From: Rostratula benghalensis | Taxonomy: Eukaryota > Chordata > Aves > Charadriiformes > Rostratulidae | Length of the DNA stretch: 64,000 bases | Direction of reading: 5' to 3' | NCBI GenBank assembly: GCA_013399305.1 | Contig: VXAI01000013.1 | Coordinates: 4,948,983 to 5,012,982 of the forward strand | Shown here: positions 36,201 to 48,024 of the stretch, piece by piece | How positions within the stretch are numbered: position 1 is the first letter of the stretch | Layout: each line of letters begins with the position of its first letter | Program-made: the position numbers and the translations under genes | The notes under the pieces: model-generated | What the model was told of the DNA's origin: nothing | What the model saw: the letters and a program-made list of their open reading frames with translations, nothing else | Databases searched by the model: none

Positions 36201-37611
36201 AGCTATTCAAGTACAGATAAGGACAGAATTTTTTCATTAGCTTTAAACCCTTTTCTAAGGAAAAGAAATACTCCCTTTTACTGTTTTTCTTATAACCTCA
36301 AAAGCATACATTATGCCAACCCAGTTTCACTAATTTGTTTTGGAAGAGGTTACTCAAATTTCTTTCATGATGTAATGTAGTAGATATGCTTTCTAGCTTT
36401 GTAATATTTTGCTACATGTGAGAACTACTCAGAATGAAATACTATTTGATAAATATCATGAGGAAGGTTTCAAAACTGACCTCAGTGTTCCATTTGATCA
36501 TATTTCTTTGATGGACTGATTTAATTTTCAAGCAAAATTTACACACTTCTTTTCTGATATGAGTTAGTATTTGCTAAATAAATGCCACCTGGTAATTTCT
36601 TTCCACTTAAATTTGAAATGTTTGAGGTCTAGCTCCACTCACCTGGGAGAGATATTCCTCATAGAAATCTGTGAATACTGGGCGTGTATATACAAAAACT
36701 GGAAGAGGATGAGTAGAATTAGAGACATGTGAAATTCTAATAGCTTCTCGAACTCTGTTGCGAACAAAGAGTTGGGCATTTCTGGAAGATCTTAAGGCTG
36801 TCTCTAGATAGACAGACGGATAAAGTGCCGTGCTTGCCTCCCACAACCAATTAAGCTCATTATTTCTTTCTATTTCAATATCTAAACAGGTTCCCGTATA
36901 ATTATGTGGGTTTTGCTTGTAATCATAGTTGTAACAGTCTGGATAAAGGTAATATCCCCACAGACGATTTGGCTTCAATTCTATGCCCAGCTTTAAAGAT
37001 TCCAACATAATTGATTTTGCTGCAGCTTCAAATTCCACTTTAGCTATAATCCTGGCTTCGGCTTCTGATAGACTGAGGTCTCTCTGCTGAACCAGTTCAA
37101 TGGATTCCTGTCTATAAATGTCTTTTGATCCCCAGTTCCTTATCCACACGGGTCTCCAGTTTTCCCAGTCAATGACAGCCAATCCAAACTGTTCATCTGA
37201 AGGAATATAGAACTGGATGTCCTCTTTGGCTTTTTTCAAATGATTCTCCAGCAGCGAGAGTTGGGGGAGTCCTCCATTGAATGCCTCTCCTGTGATTTCG
37301 TTTTTGTAAGGATAGTAGCCAAGCCTATCTGGATAGAAGAGAGTGATGTTTTGCCCAATGGATGTCTTCAGGGTGCTTCCAATGAGAGAAAAAAAGCTCA
37401 TGTCCAGCTGCACTCCAGTCCTTTCAATACAAAGTTCCGTAGGAGCATTCCAGATGGAAAGGAAAGGTGAATTAGAAACAAGTGGACGTGCTCTTACGTT
37501 TAGAGATGAGCAGTAAGAAACTAGAAGAGTGGCGAACACCATACCAGATGCTATAGGATATGTACAGGTAACACAGATACCAAAACTCTGTATTTGTCTT
37601 AGGGTTCCCAT
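32585..37611 (-). CDS. SPAM1: SPAM1/HYAL4-family hyaluronidase, GPI-anchored, 572 aa
   Basis: Glycoside hydrolase family 56 enzyme that cleaves hyaluronan at the cell surface; SPAM1 (PH-20) also works in sperm-egg contact in mammals. Coding exons 37611-36643, 35143-35054 and 33244-32585 join in phase 0, with donors GTGAGT and GTATGC. Seen: hydrophobic N-terminal signal segment (about 14-38), [10 protein letters not shown], catalytic DWE (Asp148, Glu150), RNRVREAIR (284-292), the 90-nt exon with [20 protein letters not shown], an EGF-like Cys cluster (381-448), a Ser/Thr/Asn-rich stalk, and a hydrophobic end [14 protein letters not shown] with no cytosolic tail. ATG 37611 has A at -3 and G at +4, unlike the in-frame ATG at 37701. 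The product is longer than human SPAM1 (509) or HYAL4 (481), mostly in the stalk. Features of both occur, but RNRVREAIR and [11 protein letters not shown] favour SPAM1. Confidence 0.93.
33245..35053 (-). other. Hyaluronidase intron 2
   Basis: AT-rich 1.8-kb intron. No repeat or exon recognised. Confidence 0.8.
35054..35143 (-). CDS. SPAM1: Hyaluronidase coding exon 2 (residues 324-353)
   Basis: The 90-nt exon has acceptor TCTCAG and donor GTATGC. It encodes [20 protein letters not shown] and then [10 protein letters not shown], the family's conserved short exon. Confidence 0.93.
35547..35586 (+). repeat. (TTTG)n / poly-T low-complexity run
   Basis: Several TTTG units flanked by T-runs. Confidence 0.9.
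35793..36038 (-). CDS. Hypothetical 81-aa ORF with signal-peptide-like start, inside hyaluronidase intron 1
   Basis: I do not recognise this product. The start has a good context (ACC before ATG). The N-terminus is short and polar, then strongly hydrophobic ([12 protein letters not shown]), which resembles a signal peptide, followed by a small polar domain with few cysteines. A TATATAAA lies about 55 bp upstream (36089-36096 region), giving a compact TATA-leader-ATG layout like small secreted-protein genes. A chemokine-like origin is a loose idea only: one cysteine of a CxC pair would be missing (Tyr present), and the second half does not match. Chance or an intronic relic is the main alternative. 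Confidence 0.25.
   Translation of the reverse strand: MNQGKSEVAILVTVLCLMSAHILDRAPPGIALQLCRYLQGARGAARVPAGLLVNHLNPIILKFFMCCAPQYVLYYLLFLYP
36089..36096 (-). promoter_or_regulatory. TATA-like box upstream of the intronic ORF
   Basis: Minus-strand TATATAAA lies about 50-60 bp upstream of ATG 36038. Confidence 0.3.
36643..37611 (-). CDS. SPAM1: Hyaluronidase coding exon 1 (residues 1-323, catalytic domain)
   Basis: A single 969-nt exon carries the signal segment and most of the catalytic barrel, as in mammalian SPAM1 and HYAL4. It ends at CAG before GTGAGT. Upstream non-coding exons are expected but were not located. Confidence 0.93.
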
Positions 37612-37762
37612 TGTACCATGTGCAGTGACATTAGGTGCTTCTGAGCAGGCAAAAATTCCTTCAGTATCTTCAGAAAATCTGTCAAAAGCTGTACCATACA
37701 ATATGTTCCTTCAGATGAGTACCTATTAAGCAATATTCATTAGATGTAAAATAGGAGTGTGC

Positions 37763-37769
37763 TTTATAT
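37763..37769 (-). promoter_or_regulatory. Possible TATA-like box upstream of the hyaluronidase start
   Basis: Minus-strand ATATAAAG lies about 150 bp upstream of ATG 37611. Without transcript data it is equally plausible that the first exon lies further upstream. Confidence 0.2.
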
Positions 37770-38840
37770 GAGGCTTTCTGTCATTTCAGACTGCAGGAGA
37801 CCTTTCAACAGCTTCTGAGACCTAATGCAGAAAAAAAACCCCAAATATAGATAAAGCAAGAGATGATAAATATTTAATTCCTAACCATGAAAGAAATACC
37901 ATTTGTGATTCTGTAATACTTTGCAATCTTTGAATAAATAAAATTCCCTTTTGAAGGAAAAGCACGATGTACAATCATAGAGGAAATAAACTCTCTCTAC
38001 ATAAAATTGTATATATATAAAGTAGTCATAAAACTGACAGTGGAGTGGTGTGCAGTGAGTCATGGATCAGAGTGGGTTTGCTTGATAGTAGTGCTGAATG
38101 TGCCAGTGACTGATGTCTGTAAAAGTGAGCAGTCTCACAATGTCTTCTCTTAATCAATGATTGAGATATGTATGTGATATTTCTCACCTATCTCGAAATA
38201 AATTTCTAGGTCTTAAGGGGAGATACAGAATAACACAAAACTGGAACCTGGAGTGTACCAGTTCATGCAAGAAAACCATCCACATACACTCATTTAACTC
38301 AGTGAGGTATCTGAAATTTTGTAGGTATTCTATCTTCTGTCCAGAACTCTTTTAAAGAATCTCAAAAGCTGTGTATCATCTTGGTGTATGGCTATCTATA
38401 TGTTGCTTGAGGCCATTTGAGAGCTACAGATTAAGGAACCCCAAGTCCAAGTCTGCCCAGGAGTGTAATTCATTAGGAAATCTGAGGTTGTCCAAACACC
38501 CAACAGTGAGCCATCACACTCTTATTCAAGAACGTCATGGTAGTGGTGGTAGTCATAGTGTGGTCAACAACTTTCACATAGTAGCCCAGTAGCTAAAGCA
38601 TTCTTCTGTGCAGTAACTCACCTGAATCCACTTTCCTCCTTAATTTGAAATGGTTTAAACCTGGATCTGTCACTTTGCATAGAGATGTCATGATGAGGCC
38701 ATAGAGTATCTAAGGAACATGTAAGAGTGTGCACAAAAGTACAGGAGTCACCAAGAAGCGGGCCACAGAGTGGCTGGAAATGTAAAGTCTCTGAGAACAG
38801 ATGCAAAAAAGCAAACAAGATTTTGGTTTACATTTACTAA
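37770..38840. other. Hyaluronidase upstream flank
   Basis: AT-rich sequence with no recognisable exon or repeat. It may include an unlocated 5' non-coding exon. Confidence 0.5.
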
Positions 38841-38844
38841 ATTC

Positions 38845-40190
38845 AGCCAGGAGTGGAAACTCTGTGCCTGGCCAGATCATGGAGCAGATCCTCCTGGAAT
38901 CTCTGCTCAGGCATGTGGAAAATAAGGAGGTGATTTATGACAGCCAACATGGCTTCACCAAGGGCGAGTCATGCCTGACAAATTTGGAGGCCTTTTTATG
39001 ATATTGTCACAGTATTGGTAGACAAGGGTAGGGCAACAGACATGATCTACCTGGGCTTACACAAAGCATTCGACGCTGACCTGCACAACATCCTGGTCTC
39101 AAAATTGGAAAGTCATGGATTTGACAGATGGACCACTCAGTGGATCAGGAACTGGCTTGATGACTGCACTTAAAGGGTTGTGGTCAATGGCTCAATGTCC
39201 AAGGGGCAGCCAGTGATGGTACTGGGACCAGTGTTGTTTAACATCTTTGTCGGAGACATGGACAGTGGGATAGAATGCACCCTCAGCAAGTTTGCCACTG
39301 ACACCTAGCTGTGTGGTGTGGTCAACATGCTGGAAGGAAGGGATGCCATCCAGAGGGACCTGGACAGGCTTGAGAGGTGGGCTCTTGCAGACCTCATGAT
39401 TCATCCAAGCCAAGTGCAGTGTTCTGCACCTGGGACATGGCAATCCCAGGCACAAATACTGGTTGGGCAGAGAATGGCTGGACCAGCCCTGAGGAGGACT
39501 TGGGAGTGATGGTGAATGAGAAGCTCAACACAAGCTGGCAGTGTGCACTGGCAGCCCAGAAAGCCAACAATGCTGGGCTGCATCAAAAGAAGCATGGCCA
39601 GCAGGTCACGGGAGGTGATTCTACCCTTCTAATCTGCTCTGGTGAGACCCCACCTGGAGTACTGTGAGTCCTCAGTGCTTTGGACTGCTTTGGAGTCCTC
39701 AGCACAGGAAGGACATGGACCTGTTGGAACGGGTCCTGCGGAAGGCCACAAAGATGTTCAGAGGGCTGGGGCACCTCTCCTATGAAGACAGACTGAGAGA
39801 GCTGGGATTGTTCAGCCTGGAGAAGAGAATGCTCTGGGGAGACCTCATAGCAGCCTTACAGTATCTGAAGGGAGCCTACAGGAGAGCTGGAGAAGGGCTT
39901 TTTGTCAGGAAGTGTAGTGATAGGATGAGGGGTAAGGTTTCAAATTGAAAGATGGCAGACATAGATTTGATACTAGAAAGAAATTTTTTACTGTGAGGGT
40001 GGTGAGACACTGGAACAGGTTGCCCAAAGAAGTCGTGAATGCCCCATCCCTGGGAGTGTTCAAGGCCGGGCTGGATGGGGATTTGAGTAACCAGCTCTAG
40101 TGGGAGGTGTCCCTGCCCCTGGCTGGGGGGTTGGAACACAATGATCATTAAGGTCCCTTCCAACTCTAATGACTCCATGATTCTATAAAC
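38845..40190 (+). mobile_element. CR1 LINE, 5'-truncated, about 1.35 kb
   Basis: Starts within the reverse transcriptase: [20 protein letters not shown], then [49 protein letters not shown] and [20 protein letters not shown], in the usual CR1 order. It ends with the CR1 3' tail 'aaggtcccttccaactctaa'. Frameshifts and stops (including a stop just after the degraded FADDTK site) show it is dead. Confidence 0.95.
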
Positions 40191-41950
40191 CAAAAATCTC
40201 TGATCCCTACATCTTGAATTGTCTTTCTCCCTCTGTTTGTCATTTCTGTGACTACTTAGTGTAGAATTTATGAGCAGTGTGGGCACAGAACCTTAGATTC
40301 ATACAGTGCATACAGACAACAGGTTGCAGTTATTATCCATTTGTTTGGTTTTTTATCATCCCTCCAGCTGCATGATTTTTTCCTTAATTTCTTTCAATAA
40401 AATGGCAGAATGCCTCCATTTGTCAAATTGTTGCATACCCCAAAAGGCTTGACACTGTAATGAGGGGTTGACCTGAGAATGAAGGAGACCTGAACCTTCC
40501 TAAATCCAGCCTCAAGCCAGGTTCACAGCAGAGATTGTTGTTGTAGTAGTACAATGAGCTTCCCTGTGTGTTCCCTGGGTTTGATCACATCTGAATCTAC
40601 TGAAAAATCCAGATTTGCTTTGACTGTGGGGGAAAAGTGTGTGTGAAAGGAATTGGNNNNNNNNNNNNNNNGGCGGGAAGGAAAAAAAAGGCAGAGCAGT
40701 GTGACCAGTAGCACAGCAGCAGCATAGCTTCTGCCAGAATGGTGAATTCTAGATCTTTTGGGGGGACCAAAACAATGAAAGAACCTATGCGAACAAATGG
40801 ACTACATCGTGCCTCGGGTCACAGACATTAACACTGTCTAAAAATGATTCTGAGATTCTTCATTCAAGACTTAGCTTTCCTTTTCTATGGACTAGGTGGA
40901 AACCAAGGACAGACAGAAAAGTTATACTGAAGGAGGAGATCTCTAGGAGTTGATTTTCAGAGGAGGGGTTTTGCATTACAGGGCTCCTCAAAAAGTGCCA
41001 GAACCTAGACACTTAGCATCCCAAATTAGCAAGTCTGTTTAGCAGACCCCGCTTTGCTTCCTCATGCATCACTTTGGATGCCAATTCAGCAATGGGGATA
41101 TTTTCCCTTTTATTCTTTTTCATTCTTTTTCTTCCTGGGCACGCTGCCAGCTCTCAGTCCTTGTGTCAGTGGAGAAGCACAGAGCTGCTAGCCATTCCTT
41201 GTGCTGGGTCCCCAACCTCACCGAGGAGGGAACAACAGCCAATTCAATGTTTTTGGCTTAGAGGTGCCAGCACATGTGAATGAAGCTGGCCACTCAAAGA
41301 CAGAAGTGTGCATAGCTGAAAGGCTGGCACACAAGCATCAATAGTGGGGATTATTGGAAGAAGGTTTGGCAGCAGAGGTGGAAATTTTTTTTTTAAAACA
41401 AGCCTTAAGGTCCTGGAGTAGTAAGTGCAAGTAGAAGGAGCGGAAAGTACAACTGAGCAGTATCACACATCCCTTCAGAACTCATCTGCAGGTGAGGAAG
41501 GGAAGGAAAATTGTAGCATAGGTGGTGAGGTGCAATGTACAGTAGAGCTAAAACTGCAACAGCTTCCTCCCACCATCCATGACAGCATCTCTGTCTCCTC
41601 AGTTGCTCTGCCCCTGAGCCCAGTTTCTGACCATAACTCAAGGGACTTAAAAGTACATTCTACACCCTGTACCAGGAATGCATCTCTTTTCCACAGACCA
41701 GCTCAAACCTACAGATAGGATTTTGGCCCTGTCATCCTCATTCCCTCAGCAATTAATACAAATTGCTTTTGTGCCACACTTGAGTGTCTGTGGTGTTATG
41801 CACATATCTGCAAAGAGTTCTCTGTAGCCAGTCACCAATAGCTGAGCTCTGAGCACATGTAATTCTGTGGGGTTTTGTTTCGTTTAGCTGCTTTTCTTTT
41901 CTCTCCCTCTCCTTTACAGTTGGACTTCCTGGCACTGATCACTACCCTTT
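40191..41950. other. Gene-free stretch with the N gap
   Basis: No coding or repeat content recognised apart from the gap and short A/T runs. Confidence 0.5.
40657..40671. other. Assembly gap (15 N)
   Basis: Fifteen undetermined bases. The true gap length may differ. Confidence 1.
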
Positions 41951-41954
41951 GAGC

Positions 41955-43190
41955 TTGGCATTTCAGCCAGATTTCAGCTGCACTGTCCATTTATTTGGCT
42001 TGTACTTAATCAGTGAAAATGTTACAGGAGACATTGCTGAAAACGTTGCTAAAATCAAGATCAACAATATCCCCTGCTTTTCTCTTGTCCACTAAGCCAG
42101 TTGACTCTTTGTAGAAGGCTGTCAGGTTGGGCAGGCATGATTTCCTCTTTTTTAATCCATGCCAGCTATTTAAAATCACATTCTTGTCCTTAATGTTTGG
42201 AAGTGTTTTCCAGACTTGTCTACTCTCTCAACTTCCCAGGGACTGAGGTGAGGCTGGGCTGACCAGTTCACAGTTCTTGGAATCCTCCTTTTTTAAGATC
42301 AGAGTGACATTTGCTTTCTTACACTCCTCAGAACCCTTCCCAATCACCATGACCTTTCATGGTGAGGATTAGATTTCAAGATTATCAAGAGTGGCCTTGC
42401 AATGGCATCAGCCGGCTGCTGCAGCACATCCAGACTTCTGCATGTCCAGTTTGTTTAAATGTTCCTCCACTGAAGGTCAGTCCTCTTTCCTCCAGTCTTT
42501 GCCATGGGTCTAAGGAGCCTGGGATCCCAAAAGACCAGTCTTTCCAGTAAAGGCTGAGGTGGAAAAGCCATTGAGTACCTCTGCCTCTTCCATGTACTGT
42601 CCCACTAGATCTCCTGCCCCTTTCAGCACTGGGCTCACATTTTCCCTGGTGTTCTGCTGGTGGTAAACCTGTAAAAGCCCTTCATGTGGCCCTTCACATC
42701 TCTTATCAGGCTAAACTCCAGGTGGGCTTTGGCTTTCTTAACCCCATCCTTACACGCTCGGTGTCTCTGTATCCCTTCCTGTTCATTTGTCCCTGCTTAC
42801 ACGTGCTTTCTTTGTACATCTCAGTTTTGTCAGGAGCTCCTCCTGCCTTTGCTTGATTTTCTGCATGTGAAGAAATGGTTGATTTCTTCACATACAGATT
42901 TTCTGATTTTCTGCATGTGAAGTGAACTGGTTTTGAGCTTGTAAAAGGGGATTCTCAAAAATCAGCCAGCTCCTGGACCCCTCTTCTCAATAGGATTCTT
43001 CCAAGCTAATTCCCAAAAACATCAAAGTGTGTTTTCCTGAAGTGAGTAGTTGTGATCCTGCCTTTTGCCTTGTTCCCTCTTTTCAGGATCCTGAACTCCA
43101 CCATCTCCTAGTCACTGCAGCCATGACTGCTCCCAGCTTTGCTTCTCCCCTGGCTGGCTCCTGTATTATCCAAAGTAACATTTCTCGAGA
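41955..43190 (-). mobile_element. Old CR1 LINE fragment, endonuclease to N-terminal reverse transcriptase
   Basis: Reverse complement of the CR1 ORF2 interior. The 43080-43190 end corresponds to the endonuclease motif around SDHEMVEFKIL, and the 42000-42300 end to the polymerase motif NYRPVSLTS and following residues. Much decayed and with no 3' tail. It carries a local duplication and hairpin at 42854-42922. Confidence 0.75.
42854..42922 (+). repeat. Direct repeat with internal 16-bp-stem hairpin
   Basis: A 19-bp sequence at 42854-42872 recurs exactly at 42904-42922. Between them, 42861-42876 pairs with 42882-42897 (16 bp, one G:T pair, 5-nt loop). Confidence 0.85.
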
Positions 43191-46100
43191 TGGTACAGAC
43201 TCAGACTTCCAGGACAAAAAAAAAATAAAAAATAAAAGAATTCCCTACAGAAATTCTGGGGGAAGATATTTTTCACTTAGGTAGATTCAGCTTATTAAAA
43301 TGAAATAAAATTATCACACATAAAGAGCTGAAATACATTGATATTTGCCAGGACAGTGATCTGGTATGTATCTCCTTTTGTCATAACAAAATGGGATCAC
43401 CTAAGAAAGGAGTTGTTAGCATAGTTCAGCTTTACTATGCCTCTGGATCTGGTTATAAAAGATTTCTTGTCTCCATCAAAGTCAGAAGACTACAGAATGC
43501 AAATTTTATTCTTTTTAAGCTTTTTTTTATAAGTGTATTTTAGTAATAGGCTGATTTGATGTAGAAGAAAAGAGAAAAGCATTGTTTAGACTACATTTAC
43601 TAGTTTAGCTAGAACTCATTTATTATTGGCTTATCTTGAAAAGTTTCGTGTAGCTGATTGCTGGGAAATGATTCTTCTCCAAATCTTGCTGTAATGTACT
43701 CTGCTGGGTATAAGTTAATAGATTATTTTACTTGATAGCTTCCAGTTAAAAGGATTGCCTTTGGCCCAGCCTAACGATGACAGCTCTGATAAATGTTACT
43801 CTTTTCAGTCTCCTTGAATGTTGGCCTAAGTGAGCTGAGTCATAAAACTGCCCTTGTCTTTGTCAAAAAGTCAATATCTTTACAATATATTAACACTAAT
43901 TGCTCTGGGGCTACCTGACTAGAAGTACATACTGATGGATCTAAATGCCCTTAGTCTAGGGAAATAGCTTATGCTTTACGTTTTCCTGAATTTGGCATTT
44001 GCAAAGGTTACGTATTAGAGGCAATCATATGAATTTTCTTGGTTTAATTATTTCATCATTTTTTTCACAGTATAAACTGGACTGCAAAACCACACATAAT
44101 TGAAAATGGAGGTGTGCTCCTGTATTTTGGTGGCTACAAGGTCATAGATCTGGGCCGTGCCACGTGACCCTGAAAAACGATGCCCCAATTGGCCAAAGAC
44201 AGTTAAAAACTAAAAGGGAGAGGAATACTGTATATAGGCTTGAACTTCACACAAATATGCAGGTGATGTGTCCTCATAAAAAATCATTAATTATGCTGTA
44301 TGTCTTATATTTAGCAAGTGCCACTAAATGTTAGAAGAATTCAACCTTTTTCTCTTTTTTCCAATGAAAATTAGACATGACAGTGTGTGTTTAGCCTTGA
44401 AGTAATTAGCTATTGGTTAGTCAAGTCAGAGCTGCTAATATGAAAACCAAACTTAAGCCAATATGTACAAGCAGTATCTGACATTCTGATGTTAATAGTC
44501 TTAACCACACTTCTCAAATTTCAAACAAAAGTCCATAAAAACCTTTCCCTGTTTTAGCTTGAACACCGAGAAAGCAAGGGTGCTGTTCATGACTTCTAAG
44601 GGAGACGATGAGCATTACTGTGCTGTTTGAACAGCAGCATGTAAGAACACTTCTGAGCCTGAGATCAATATAACTATCATCTTAGATTAAAGATGACATA
44701 GTTTTCACGTTTGTTAACTGTTGCTTGCATTGCAGATGTGTGTGTCATTGCTTGTTAATTGATGACATATAATAATTGATATGAAATTACATTTAAAAAT
44801 ACTTATATGAAAATTGGTTGGTCTTTCCCCTCAGCTGAGGAAAATAGAGATACAGAATGTTGCATGTGGAACTGCTTTATTTGATAGGGCAGAAGGATCT
44901 AACTCTTTAAATCTTTACATTTAAGTCTACAAATCCCTGTAACACTGTGGTGTAGAATTCAGGGTCAAATATACGGATGGCAGCGGAATATTGAGGATTT
45001 AGTCCCTATTCTTTCATTTTCATATAAACACTAGCTACTTCAGTGTAAAAATAACTCCCAACATTTCAGATGAAATATGGTACTAGAAAGTGTAATTTTT
45101 TTACAAGTTCTTGGGACACGTTGCTTTGTATCTTCCTTTGAATGCTATGAAAATAGGAAGTTGGGAAGGTATCTAAAGACTCAATTCCAGCTTCTGTGAA
45201 TATACCTGCACTAAGGAGCAACAGAATAGAATCCTAAGGAGCAGAGGAAGAGACTAAGGGTATATATATAATTAAATGTGTTAACATATTTAAACTTGGA
45301 AACTGAAGCAGAATCCAAATTGTTGGGTTTTTTTTAAATAAAAAAGGTACCAACAGTACAGATATGGTCCATAGACTTAGTTTCTCTGAATAGGATCAAA
45401 GCAGCCCACACTGCTCACAAAGAGTAGTCCAAGGTCAACATTTTTATTTTTCATGTTATCAGTGGAAAACACCTCTTGTGTCTCATATCCCTCCTGCTCT
45501 GTCCTTGGCTGACCTACATGGTGCCATTGAAAGAAATGACCCCATTCTCTTCCATTCTGTTCTGGAGGTGTCTTTCTTCTCAATGAAGGGAACAGTATCG
45601 CTGCAGGAACTTCAACATAGAGAGGATTTAAACCCTCCTGCTCTTTTTAGAGGTCTATGTCCCAGGCTAGAGGTTGGTTGCTCATTACAAACAGGTGTCA
45701 GAGTCATGAAACAGCCACAGAAGAAAGGGAAGAGTAACTTTGAGGTTACCTTGCATTCCCCACCCCACTGGGGTCACTTTGGCATTTCTAAAAAAGAAGG
45801 CAGTCACATTCGATTAGCACAAGCACATGCAGCGTTGTGAGGGTAACATTTCCACCCACAAGGAATAAGAGGCTGCTCAGAGAGAAGGTCCATCTCTGGA
45901 AGGATGAGACGCCTGTGCTGCACAGCTCCTGGCAGGTTTAACCTGATCAAACACTGAGTGTGAAGAATGGTCTTTGCGTAGTAGGATGTAGCCCTGCTGT
46001 TAGGGATGCATTAAGCTACATTTGATCTGTAAAGCCAGATTTGGTGAGCACTTACTTTACAGTGATTTGTAGAACTCCACCCTCACTTCAGTAAAATCTT

Positions 46101-48024
46101 CTCAGTTGGGGTAAGGCAACTGCTTATGAGGCCACGTAATTAATTGTTCCAGTTAAAAATACTTCTAGCCAAAAGAAAAGAGAGGAAGGGGTTTTTTTTA
46201 TGACTAAGTACATGAACCAGCAAAACTGGCTGGTGTAGCCAGCATGTCTGATTCAAGAAATGCTTGTTGAACTACACCCCAGTGCCCCAACCGTCCTTAT
46301 CATCAAGAACTGTCAAACCACCTCTTTCATCATTGCTTACTCCCATTCCTGAGTTCTGAGTACAGGGCAATGAGTGCATGAGGACCTGAAGCCTGAGAAA
46401 ACCTTCAAACAAATTTCTGTGCTGGCATTCCTCACTGTAGCCTGGGGAAGAAATCAAAATATGCCAATGATGTAAAGGTCCAGAGCTGAGCATCCAGGCT
46501 GTAGACAGCCCTCCTAGAAAATGTGTATGCACAAGATTTAGTCAAGCTCCAGCTCAGTTATTTAAATTCGAGACCGCTGTATGTTTTTAGTAATATGTAC
46601 CAATCATTTCTCATAGTTTTTCAAGGACTACTGTAGTATTCCATGACTAATTTCAAATATTAGAAAAAGTTCTATCCTATTTTCACTTTTTTCTCTTCCA
46701 ACTCCTAATACTCAATTTTATAAAAATGTTTAATATCCTTACAGCCTGTTTAGTGATGCTGCAATTTGTTTGTTAGTGAGTTAGCCAAATAAACTGTCTG
46801 AACACATTTCCAGGCTTATTTGGAAAATTTCCTTTGCTGTATTGTGTATAATCAGGCTTGGCAGAACTCAGATTCTGTAATGTCAGTTTCCATTGCAGAG
46901 GAATCAGGGACAAGATAAAGAGTCCATGTGTCACTTTGCAGAGTATTCCATCTCACTATGGTTCTTCTGCAAAATGTCTGCTGAATCTCTAGTGGTCTAC
47001 AGCAAAACAAATCCAAACATATTCTCTATAGCAAGATTTGAAATCATTAAAAATATTAGTTACTAGTCAATATCATATATAAATATAGTCATACATCTCT
47101 CACTAATATTGATTAATATACAGCTAATTCAAGGACATGTCAGCCTGGGAGCATATTTGGATTCCATTCCTGAACTGCACTACTACTACCCTGGTATAGA
47201 ATATGGGACAAGTCACGGCCTAAATTTCAAAGCAACTAGTGGTTTTCTTTCTTTGTTCTTAGTCAAATAGTTTTCACTCTGTCATGCTGAACCCTCTTGA
47301 ATAATTCTGATTAGAAGACTTGAAATAAAAAAAAAACCAACCAACCTGTTTTCTCTTGTTTCGCCTGTGGATGCCACCTGTTCTTTCTTCCAAATACCTC
47401 AGAAAGTTGTAAGCAAAATTTTCATTGATTCCCCTATTCTATGGAACATCAACTGAGGAAATTAAAAAGCTTTGATTGGTTTCATCAAGATAATGCTTTG
47501 AAATTCCACTTAAGATAGCCTGTGTGGGGTTTTTTTTTGTTGTTGTTGGTTTTTTGTTGATGTTGTTAGTTTTTTGTTGATGTTGTTAGTTTGGGGGGTT
47601 TTTTTGGCCACAGTATCTTGTATTCCTGTACCATTTTAAACTCTTGGTGACAGCAATTTTTGCAAAGAGCTGTTAGTGCACATCACTGGGCACTTGGAGT
47701 TACAGTACAAAAACAGGCTTCCTGAGCAATTTACTAGATCTTCTCAGTGAGCTCTTCCGAACAAGATATTGTTATACCTACAAGTGTGTAAACAAGTACC
47801 AAAGGGAGCCCATAATATGGAGGACATATGTTCATCATCCCCCGTAGGAGTATTACTTTGAATACCAGAAGTCTGAACTGAACAGAAAAATACGCTATAT
47901 TCTTTCCTTCTGAGCCTTCACGCAGTACATAAATAACTGCAATACATTTTTGGTTAAAGCAGATAGCATTTCACATCTGTTTTTAAAATACATTATTTTC
48001 CCCCCAGCAAATCATTACCCTGTT
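43191..48024. other. Gene-free AT-rich region
   Basis: No CR1 or exon recognised. It contains a promoter-like motif group at 44161-44236 and a 20-bp tandem repeat at 47551-47590. Confidence 0.5.
47533..47590 (+). repeat. 20-bp tandem repeat, two perfect copies plus a partial
   Basis: TTTTTGTTGATGTTGTTAGT occurs at 47551-47570 and 47571-47590, preceded by a degenerate third unit. Confidence 0.95.

Larger units (their letters stand above)
35144..36642 (-). other. Hyaluronidase intron 1
   Basis: Contains a T-rich (TTTG)n run (35547-35586) and the 81-codon same-strand ORF at 36038-35793 described separately. Confidence 0.8.

Noticed and set aside
37612..37701. Extension of the hyaluronidase to the in-frame ATG at 37701
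   Set aside because: The added 30 residues are hydrophilic and would displace the signal segment, and the ATG context is weak, whereas ATG 37611 has A at -3 and G at +4.
38801..39948. ORFs with reverse-transcriptase-like protein
   Set aside because: They belong to the dead CR1 copy and are not host genes; frameshifts and stops break the polymerase.
41955..43284. ORFs at 42359-42550, 42684-42920 and 43027-43284
   Set aside because: They read the antisense strand of an old CR1.
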